Below, in pieces: positions 28,001 to 32,640 of a stretch of DNA of 34,635 bases. Position numbers and translations under genes: made by a program. Numbering within the stretch: the stretch's first letter is position 1; each line of letters opens with the position of its first letter. The DNA comes from Nemertoderma westbladi (lineage: Eukaryota; Xenacoelomorpha; Nemertodermatida; Nemertodermatidae): assembly GCA_032718475.1 (NCBI GenBank), contig JAUCBJ010006920.1, forward strand, positions 1 to 34,635, written 5' to 3'. The notes beneath the pieces were generated by a model. It ran no database searches, was not told where the DNA came from, and saw only the letters and a list, made by a program, of their open reading frames with translations.

Positions 28001-30902
28001 CATGTTATAAAGCCAGTAAAGCTTAAAATTGTTTCACAAGTTACTCACTTGTAGGAACAGCAGTTGTTGTAGGAACTTCTGTACCTAAAACAAAATGATA
28101 AAGCAACATGATTATACATTTTTTAGGATCTAGTGTGATCCCTCCACCATATGACACAATGTAAGAAGAACCGTCAGTAATAGACGATCATGTCTTTAGA
28201 CAAGATCATTGAGCGGTTGATCCAATAGATGCCAGTAAATAATTATTGAGACGATTATATCTTCCATATTGGGGTATAAACCGAACAATATCAAGAGCAT
28301 CAGGACAATATTTTTTGTACAGAAATGCTCAGGGATATTGCTAATGTCATTAATGGCTGTATTATTTCGGAATATACTTTTGCATTGAAAAAAATTTTTA
28401 ATTGCTGCATCTAACATTAATAGTGTAAACTAGACATCAACTGAAAGTCCTGTCAAATTTAGAGTAATGCACCATAATCTAAGTGCATGCATTTTTATTG
28501 TAGTACTAACAATTTCGCATCTAATTTAGCACTTGGAATTGGAATTCAAGCACCCAGCCAACCAGTCGCCTTCCATCTGGAGTTAGTACACGAACGCCCA
28601 ATAGGTTCAGCACACTAACACACTAACACAGTTCGGCATACCGATGCCCATCAAGTAGGGCACAGCAACACCTAGCGAGTCTGAAACACCAATGCCGTGT
28701 GTTCGGACACTGACCTCCCACGAGTAGTCTCTGCAGTAATGATTCTGTGGTCCGAACCAATTCGGTTGAATGATCTGTATGCCTCACAGCTAATCATGTT
28801 GTTCCTCCACTTTTTGTTTATAAGGATGTAATCCAGTTGAGCTTTGGTTCCATTAGGGTATGGAAAGGTCCACAGTTTCCCTTTATTCTTTTCGAATGCT
28901 ATTTGTTGAAATCAATTCTTCACATTCTTCCATTAGGCGTAAGCACCCATTTCTGTTAGAACTGATGTTATAGGTGTAACCCTTGATGTCTTCTGGGCCA
29001 GTGTACGCATTCAGGTAAACAGCAATCGACAAGTCCAGTCAGATCTTCATAAAACTAGTCTGCTTGTTTTGGCTCTGATGCAATGGCTTGACTGTAATAA
29101 CATATTCTATCTATAATCGGCCTGCTGCATTGAAGCTGCACATTGAGATGCCGGCTTAACAAAAATACTTTGCCACCACCATGCAATCCACAATTGGCAA
29201 GCCCAATGAAGCATGCATTAAAACTGCTATGCTGCATATTATATATTACTGTAACTAAAATAACAATTAAAATAAAATAAGTAATCAATAAATTGACATA
29301 ATTTATTCAAAAATTGAAACAAACTGCTGTACAGACATGCACTATCAGTGATCAGCTGAGAATGATCAGTACAACTTGTGTGTTGGAAATACTTACCAGG
29401 AACTTGGATTTTCATTTTTGCTTTGAGTGCAGACGTTGTAAAATGCGACCAGCGAATACCTTGAGCTATTCCGTTGACTACAGATAACCCATAGCCACCA
29501 TTTAATGCTGCCCTACCACATTTTCTATACCACCATCCTCCTCCATACTGAGCATTTGCGCAATTACCAGTGAAGGGATCATTATCTTTACCAATCGTTG
29601 TGAATTTCGTTCCAGTGTGGATACCGTTTGGATAACTTGGTTGCTTTGTTGTTAGAGCATCATAATAGCTAGTTGGGTCATCTGTATCATTATATCCATG
29701 TGCGTACAACCTATAATCTGTACTACTTTCATCTACTTGAAAGTGGGAATAGGTTGCTTGCATATATTCCCAATTCTCATCACAAACTTCAACCTTCAAT
29801 GTGACTCCGTCCTTGGTGAGGTTATGGATGCTATCGAGACCCAGCCAAAAGTTGGTGCTGAGATCTCCAAATCCATTCTGGTAATCGTCCCAGCCGCGTT
29901 GGAAGTTTATATCTGCATTGATTCGGCGCTGAATGACTATCCAAGGCCCGTCATCATCCTGGATGAGTTGTTGGCCATTCAGTCCGTTTGTATTCGTAGA
30001 GACAATAGTCCCAGAAGGATACCCTGTTGTGCAGAAATCACCTTAATGTTAAAAATGAAATTATTAATGGGAGAATCTTTTAGGCTAATTGAGCCAAGGA
30101 ATGCCTGTTAAACACTGTAATCTTCCATAGTAAACCCTTCCACTCTGTATCCCATGTTCCAATTTATCGACAAGTTAAGGATAAAAGCCAGGGCTGGTCT
30201 AGGCTGCAGTAGTTAAAGCACTGTCAGCTCCCCAAACAGTGCTGCCCCATCTAGGGATTGAACCAGGAATTCCTGATTGGAAACTCAGGAATATCACACT
30301 AGACCAAAATTTTCTTGGTTTAAAAATGAAATCTTTTAATTCATATTAGTGTATATATTATATAATAATAAATGAAAAATATATATAGCATTCTGTATTC
30401 GCTAATTTATCTAGCATCTTCTTAGCAATATATTACTTAATATACTAAATCTTAACTGGTGGAATGTGAATACTACTGCTAGAAGGGAGGTGCCTGATTC
30501 GATTCCATCCCAAGCCAGTTTCATGAGAACCAGTCTTTTCTGGCGGAATAACTAAAATATTGGACAGTTATCGAGTGTTCAACCTTTGGAGGTAGTTTGG
30601 CGCCCTCCTTGACTTACAGGTAAAAGCCAAGAGAGAGAAGAGCTGTTGGGTTGCCTCCGGAGTTTAGTGTTACCCTTTAACCGCTAACATTACTTTACAT
30701 TTATATACATTGATTTCACGTGCATTTAAATTTAACGCTTAATGTTTAGACAAAGCTTACCAGCATCCATTCGTTTCTTTAATTCTATATTTAGTGAATT
30801 GCCATCATCAGCCGCTATGACCACAGGTATGGGTCCCAGTAGGGCCATAATTAATATGCATGATACATTCGCCCTCTCACTGGTCCTATTATTAGGTGAC
30901 AT
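18292..30902 (-). CDS. Fibrinogen-related, mucin-stalked, probably GPI-anchored surface protein (12 exons inferred)
   Basis: Gene model assembled from splice sites. Exon 1 is 30902-30761 and exon 2 is 30041-29397. The microexons are 28084-28049, 26512-26477, 26367-26332, 26222-26187, 26077-26042, 25932-25897, 25787-25752, 22966-22931 and 22821-22783. The last exon is 19034-18292. All junctions split codons after the first base (phase 1), and the sum is 1857 nt (619 codons including the final stop). Order: signal peptide, fibrinogen C-terminal domain (sugar or acetyl-group recognition in known relatives), Thr/Pro stalk, two beta-rich domains, Thr-rich stalk, hydrophobic tail. A TAA at 18858-18856 would cut the product to 430 residues without an anchor, so this allele may be defective or secreted, or the base may be an error. 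Splicing is inferred, not observed. Confidence 0.75.
19048..19478. other. Intron 3' part, no gene seen
   Basis: Intron upstream of the last exon on the minus strand: polypyrimidine tract, ACTAGTTGTAGTACTACTAC and AT-rich DNA. The left copy of the LINE target duplication, GAATCTAATCAC, is at 19467-19478. Confidence 0.5.
19479..20115 (+). pseudogene. LINE APE endonuclease, C-terminal part
   Basis: The frame reads KHNVKVIAGDLNAQIG (metal and catalytic Asp/Asn), LDYILINKKW and GSDHRIV (catalytic Asp-His), which are the last blocks of an APE-type LINE endonuclease. The first half is missing through 5' truncation. A TAA at 20113-20115 interrupts the frame, which then continues in register (LAYNISQKKYIEDKTE, LTWQTVNEVSGRK) to about 20400, the usual linker to the RT. 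Confidence 0.85.
20400..21500 (+). pseudogene. LINE reverse transcriptase
   Basis: RT blocks in order: IPAEVWKTG, PLPKKGDLGIPTNYRGI, QNGFRPSRST, FVDFKKAFDS (first catalytic Asp), GVLQGDTLAPLLF, DTDFADDIALLS (catalytic FADD at 21098-21109), LHINATKTEFM, FQYLGSWI and GGETWTLT. The sequence shifts frame at about 20400, apparently with loss of some 20-30 codons before IPAEVW, and again near 21480-21500, so the copy is dead. Confidence 0.88.
21483..21824 (+). pseudogene. LINE ORF2 C-terminal region
   Basis: Continues the RT in another frame: RLLRAALNISWRQHMTN, RRLRFSGHCWRSKDEVI, GRPAITYIDQLERDTEL and NREAWKDLI. This is the conserved C-terminus of RTE-like ORF2. The stop is the first TAG of the (TAG)n tail at 21822-21836. 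Confidence 0.85.
21848..22227. other. Intron sequence, no gene seen
   Basis: AT-rich. Near 22168 it contains TATAACTTGAAAACTA, followed by a GGTTTTCAGATTTG stretch and then the C26 tract. A similar text order is found before the homopolymer at 27972. Confidence 0.4.
22228..22253. repeat. C26 homopolymer
   Basis: Twenty-six consecutive C, directly followed by the 23-bp minisatellite. Its length in the assembly is unreliable. Confidence 0.9.
22254..22540 (+). repeat. 23-bp minisatellite with 69-bp higher-order pattern
   Basis: The unit TGTACATCTCCTTGGTTAGA plus GTA is repeated about 11 times. Variants CCTTGG, CCATGG and ACTTGG recur in fixed order over the last nine units, giving three 69-bp super-units. 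It ends with a degenerate unit at about 22510-22540. Confidence 0.9.
22541..22782. other. Intron segment, no gene seen
   Basis: AT-rich DNA between the minisatellite and the last microexon, merging into a diverged array unit near 22760. Confidence 0.4.
22783..22821 (-). CDS. Stalk microexon 9 (39 nt variant)
   Basis: The array-end unit is 39 nt, one codon longer, and codes TEAAAATTAVPT: Ala replaces Val and Pro. It is still phase 1-1, with TTTTATTTTAG acceptor and GTGAGT donor. Joined to the last exon, A plus AA gives Lys. Confidence 0.68.
22931..22966 (-). CDS. Stalk microexon 8 (36 nt)
   Basis: Consensus TEVPTTTAVPT with intact sites. It is separated from microexon 7 by the Penelope insertion. 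Without that insertion and one target duplicate the two units would sit next to each other at array spacing. Confidence 0.7.
23082..25280 (+). CDS. Penelope-like RT with GIY-YIG endonuclease, 732 codons
   Basis: One unbroken frame. The first ATG lies inside the inverted repeat; Met at 23172 (MKEFNG) is an alternative start. RT motifs: YGNPKTHKPGEPMRPI, then SLDIVSMYTNIP with catalytic Asp at about residue 303, DGMGMGVRLAAHFAVIYIH, FRFYDDGW (Asp 405/406), TSIPFLDVTT, and FFSCHPRNI. A Cys cluster (CPAPTNTECYTCITCG, CTLC) leads into the GIY-YIG nuclease: NVIYEITC, NYIGETSGRLRNRMMQHR (about residues 644-661), and ISEKHFIQQLHPTLN with the catalytic Glu. The usual GSPLSP after MG is replaced by GVRLAA, which is odd. 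It primes and integrates element RNA in known relatives, including telomere-associated ones. Confidence 0.92.
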   Translation: MRLIYYRMTERKFSCQYFSHYIIDCKTITRMKEFNGNISIAAKRQVAATHAGKLRAIPNPTARTETRCTTELAHNRVHVEDSLTLPGGTRTLLSKGPQFALQREVSDTILDDVAIGLDRLAYGLSWKLECEKVSAARQKPPGPGTTITTAGTTVQTANTGTGSNIPQPQPIGRIPFPETYQSPPPEDVSPAVQRDLDKLKSSITSAFFQRKLTHPRSTKHNRSTHPRVPELYGNPKTHKPGEPMRPISSGSGSAAEKPGWLVNRVLEQAVRHVPERLVNTKDFIERVKLIDPLEPGDIIFSLDIVSMYTNIPVQEGIDLVSDFVNKHRHNINMFGMEMPEFYGLLKISLEFTFFRFNGKFYQQKDGMGMGVRLAAHFAVIYIHVKEFEFLNNYSLSVACWFRFYDDGWAVWQHGEEELSKFLDYLNGCHPTLKYTMEQSYTSIPFLDVTTTINNAGQINFELYIKPSNKGIFLNFFSCHPRNIITNTARSAIKRAIRNSNTLEGRERSLDKIKTILTDNDYPVSMIHKLIHNELSGAPPHPTRMNTPRNGSPVPLVLPFINEGLRRKLQRIVSTSNLRGDIRVVHTPGPKLKNQLVRASLTGATCPAPTNTECYTCITCGVKPCTVRNVIYEITCTLCLQRVENYIGETSGRLRNRMMQHRSSVRCRNRKEAIGEHFLDLHHGQHSIAQPFTIRIVRTCKDWADRKISEKHFIQQLHPTLNTQYVQPHNTGW
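25561..25640 (+). ncRNA. Hammerhead-ribozyme-like motif in the Penelope terminal repeat
   Basis: CTGATGA at 25569-25575 is followed by AGGCC. After a loop of about 45 nt come GGCT and GAAA (25626-25629), then TATTGGCA, whose GGCA can pair with TGCC just before CTGATGA. Stem II needs a bulged G (AG(G)CC with GGCT). Penelope-like elements are known to carry hammerhead motifs in their terminal repeats. The long loop and bulge make activity uncertain. Confidence 0.4.
25752..25787 (-). CDS. Stalk microexon 7 (36 nt)
   Basis: Consensus TEVPTTTAVPT. It lies immediately beside the Penelope insertion, whose right 12-bp target duplicate (25735-25746) covers the first intron bases after the donor. GTGAGT itself remains intact. 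Confidence 0.68.
25897..25932 (-). CDS. Stalk microexon 6 (36 nt)
   Basis: One substitution gives Pro to Leu (TEVPTTTAVLT). Splice sites are intact. Confidence 0.7.
26042..26077 (-). CDS. Stalk microexon 5 (36 nt)
   Basis: Consensus TEVPTTTAVPT. Both splice sites are intact and the spacing is 145 bp. Confidence 0.7.
26187..26222 (-). CDS. Stalk microexon 4 (36 nt)
   Basis: Consensus TEVPTTTAVPT. Both splice sites are intact and the 145-bp spacing is kept on both sides. Confidence 0.7.
26332..26367 (-). CDS. Stalk microexon 3 (36 nt)
   Basis: Same splice sites. One change turns Val to Ile (TEIPTTTAVPT). The change is conservative and keeps the frame. Confidence 0.7.
26477..26512 (-). CDS. 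Stalk microexon 2 (36 nt)
   Basis: Consensus unit with acceptor and GTGAGT donor intact. It codes TEVPTTTAVPT and is 145 bp from the next unit. Confidence 0.7.
26960..27690. repeat. Approximately 163-bp degenerate tandem repeat, about five units
   Basis: The palindrome GGTGCTAGCACC or a close variant occurs near 26972, 27134, 27296, 27462 and 27623. Each is followed by an A-rich stretch, AAATACAAGTTTGA, TTCCATTGAATTCAGAA and (in most units) TATAACGCAAGAAA. Units are about 20-30 percent diverged. The open frames across it are not convincing genes. Confidence 0.8.
27956..27978. repeat. Perfect GC hairpin GGGGGGGTCA-TAT-TGACCCCCCC
   Basis: A 10-bp stem with a 3-nt loop, inside a G7/C12 context 20 nt from the TTAA end at 27998-28001. 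Similar GGGTCA...TGACCC hairpins occur near piggyBac-like termini. Confidence 0.65.
28049..28084 (-). CDS. Stalk microexon 1 (36 nt)
   Basis: Acceptor TTTTGTTTTAG, 36-nt exon GTACAGAAG to CCTACAA, donor GTGAGT. It codes TEVPTTTAVPT plus a split residue, in phase 1-1. It is isolated from the main array by the 163-bp repeat block. Confidence 0.7.
28091..28719. other. Intron segment without a recognised gene
   Basis: A minus-strand open frame at 28417-28196 (73 codons, for example FFQCKSIFRNN, YPNMEDIIVSIIIYW) may be a remnant of something coding but matches nothing I know. ACACTAACACACTAACACA at about 28612-28630 is a short tandem repeat. Confidence 0.4.
28720..29025 (-). pseudogene. LINE endonuclease fragment (inverted relative of 19479-21835)
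   Basis: The minus strand matches 19500-19805 almost base for base (GGCCCAGAAGACATCAAGGG, TAACAGAAATGGGTGCTTA, CAACTGGATTACATCCT, GGTTCGGACCACAGAAT). It has several indels and stops, and the GDLNAQ box has decayed to VYLNAY. It is an isolated internal piece of the same RTE-type family, in the intron between the FReD exon and microexon 1. Confidence 0.85.
29026..29396. other. Intron segment, no gene seen
   Basis: AT-rich intron starting with the FReD exon donor GTAAGTATT on the minus strand. No further feature is recognised. Confidence 0.45.
29397..30041 (-). CDS. Exon 2: complete fibrinogen-related domain (FReD)
   Basis: A 645-nt phase 1-1 exon. Acceptor TTTTTAACATTAAG precedes GTGATTTC, and donor GTAAGTATT follows CCTG. 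It encodes about 214 residues with family hallmarks in order: an initial Cys in DFCTTGYPSG, then GPWIVIQRR, FQRGWDDYQNGFGDL, FWLGLDSIHNLT, YSHFQVDESSTDYRL, DNDPFTGNCA (calcium-site Asp residues and the paired Cys), YGGGWWYRKCGRAALNGGYG, GIRW and the terminal MKIQVP. Length and order match ordinary single-exon FReDs of ficolins, tachylectins and invertebrate FREPs. An extra Cys in VEVCDENW replaces the usual acidic or hydrophobic residue. The domain looks intact. Confidence 0.92.
30170..30310 (-). mobile_element. tRNA-derived SINE (minus orientation)
   Basis: The minus strand shows an A-box-like TGGTCTAGTGTGA (30306-30294) and a B-box GGTTCAATCCC (30264-30254), about 50 nt apart as in tRNA promoters. 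A tail follows with the inverted repeat AGCACTGT...ACAGTGCT. The cloverleaf is imperfect, so this is a SINE head rather than a tRNA gene. It lies in intron 1 of the FReD gene. Confidence 0.55.
30450..30680 (+). mobile_element. Possible second tRNA-related SINE
   Basis: CTGGTGGAATGTGAA (about 30455) resembles an A box, and TGATTCGATTCC (30496-30507) resembles a B box at the right distance. The downstream 170 nt are GC-richer than the surroundings. No tail or target duplication was identified. Confidence 0.35.
30761..30902 (-). CDS. Exon 1: start codon and signal peptide
   Basis: ATG at 30902-30900, preceded in frame by a TGA at 30914-30912, so it is the first possible start. It encodes 47 residues: MSPNNRTSERAN, a hydrophobic core (VSCILIMALLGPIPVVIA), a likely signal-peptidase site after Ala30 or Ala31, then DDGNSLNIELKKRMDA. 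It ends GATGCTG followed by donor GTAAGC, in phase 1. Joining G to the GT of exon 2 gives Gly, reading KKRMDA-G-DFC. Confidence 0.8.
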
Positions 30903-30914
30903 AAGGCCAACTCA

Positions 30915-32330
30915 CTGATAGTCTTTATTGGCACCAAAAAAGCAGTAATTTTACTCAATTATATGAAAAAAAAACAATTAATGAATGTACAATAAATTAT
31001 GTTGTATACTGTTGTACCAGTGTTCTACATGATAAGATTATATGTATCTCCATGTAGGTTATGTTATAAATGTTCATGTGTGACATAAGAAAACATGGAA
31101 AGAAGATATGGATTTTACTGCATAAGATTATACAAGCTCACCCTTAAGTTCACTACAATGAATCCTCATAACCTCACAGTACTAACTCAAGGATTATCTT
31201 CATTACATATTAGCTCTTAAACTTGGCAAAATTCGATTACTGTAGAGATGCCTCAGCGTGTTATCAATAACATATGCTGATGTTACTATGCTTACTGCAG
31301 TGCGAATGCAAACACCAAACGACATCTACATGATTGAATGTGGATTCCGTACTGTCTGTACAGTGTATATTGTTCCTAAAGAAAATAATATTTGCACACA
31401 CAAACCTCGACGTCATCTCCCCCCAAATATATTAAATCAGTAAAGAACCAAAAAAAAGTTTTTATCTCATAAGACTGATCATCAGATTCACGACGAAGAT
31501 AAGTAAAGTTAAATTGTACGTCGATAGTTCAGGATGCTTATGTAGGTTTTAACAGCACTAAATGATTATATTAATACTTTAACTCATTCAGAGAATAAAC
31601 GGAAGATCTATCCTTTGAGGGTTATGCATGGTTTGCTCAGCGAAGATCTCTCACTAACATAAATACAAAACGTTCCTCGGGTTGTGTTGGGTTATTTATT
31701 CGTAGGAATCGTCTAAATGTCCATAAATTAAAGATCGTTGATAAAATGACGGTCTTTTATGTTAATTGAATCTAAAAAGTCTGACTACTCCTTGTTATTA
31801 ATTGCCTCGAAAAACAATGGCACAGACATTTGAACTGTTTAACTGCTAGATGTTAAACAAAACCTTCATGTTACCAGACTTAAAGCAGGTGTATATTATC
31901 CTCTCGCTTCGAAACCATGACCATGGCATCATTGAGAATATTTGTTCATCAAACAGAGCCTAGTACATTGTTCGATATATATTTCCTATTGCCTATCAAT
32001 AGCTGATAAGTCCAGTGACCGTTGTACAATATCTACTGTAAAATCCCAACAATCGGGCCTAAAATAATAGATGCCGAAGTACACAAACTGCTACTAGCGA
32101 GATCGGTGCATAATGTCTTCCCCTAAACTTGGGCGAATCAATTGCCCGGGCTAACTTGACAATCAGGGTGACCGGTCCCTAACCGGAGAGGCAGAAATAC
32201 AGTCTACAGCAACAGACCAAACTAGCGAGAAAACAATCCCCGCGCAGCGAATCCTAACTACCACTAATGGACCTAAACTACTGTAGACTTGCCGCGGTGT
32301 GATTTATATCACACCGATTTACTTCACATC
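30915..32330. other. Region upstream of the FReD gene, no gene recognised
   Basis: AT-rich, presumably holding the FReD gene promoter near 30915-31100, but I cannot single out a TATA box. A plus-strand 61-codon frame at 31258-31443 has no recognisable content. A hairpin, CGGTGTGAT-TTAT-ATCACACCG, lies at 32295-32316. Confidence 0.4.
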
Positions 32331-32339
32331 ACTGTGAGG

Positions 32340-32640
32340 GCTATACTGCCTTTACAGAAGTAGTTAAGTTAGCAGCTGCAGAAACAGTTCCTGTACACCC
32401 TCGAAACAGGAAAAGGGCCCCCTGGACTGACAACAAAATTCAGAAGTGCCGAAATGACCTTCATAAGGCGCAGAAAGAGTCCCGACTCAAACAGACTACA
32501 GCGGCCAAGAATGCAGTTAAGGCTGCATCTAGGTCCCTGAACAGGCAGTACTCTGTTAATCTACAGGAGCTAATAAACCAACAGGTTGATGCCATCAATG
32601 ATGCTGACGACAGCAGGCAATCATCCCATGTAAAAGCTTT
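32340..32640 (+). pseudogene. LINE fragment: linker between endonuclease and RT
   Basis: An open frame of about 100 codons reads TAFTEVVKLAAAETVPVHP, KRAPWTDNKIQKCRNDLHKA, then Lys/Arg/Gln-rich helix to HVKAFADIIS. Such a basic Trp-containing linker followed by a helical region precedes the RT in non-LTR elements. It is cut off where the inverted copy of the large element begins, so either the element inserted into the LINE or the two are fused. Confidence 0.5.

Larger units (their letters stand above)
26630..28001. mobile_element. Inserted block with 163-bp repeats and piggyBac-like TTAA end
   Basis: It breaks an array unit: the left edge falls in a microexon at about 26625-26630, and the array resumes after 28001. 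The right end on the minus strand reads TTAACCCTATTAAACCCGGG, then a hairpin of GGGGTCA and TGACCCC arms. TTAA followed by CCC is the end structure of piggyBac-type DNA transposons, and array units have TTAA at the corresponding place. I found no matching left terminus or transposase, so it may be a truncated non-autonomous copy. Confidence 0.45.
22771..28090 (-). repeat. Tandem array of 145-bp exon-plus-intron units, interrupted by insertions
   Basis: Each unit holds a 36-nt exon and a 109-nt intron (with ATTTATGGATCTCTGCAATA, TTAACAAATAAAGCCAGTAA and TTTCACAA). Spacing is exactly 145 bp across 25752-26512 and 148 bp between 22783 and 22931. A broken unit at about 26611-26630 keeps only the donor side (CTGCAA, then GTGAGT). 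A further full unit lies at 28005-28090 beyond the repeat block. Intron sequences are as conserved as the exons, which points to recent duplication or homogenisation. Confidence 0.9.

Noticed and set aside
29698-30111. 137-codon plus-strand ORF
   Set aside because: Lies antisense to the clear fibrinogen-domain exon.
30250-30310. A tRNA gene on the minus strand
   Set aside because: A and B boxes are present but the acceptor stem and anticodon arm do not pair well. It is better explained as a SINE head.
32295-32316. Rho-independent-style hairpin CGGTGTGAT...ATCACACCG
   Set aside because: Wrong kind of genome for a bacterial terminator and no T-run. Recorded only as a hairpin.
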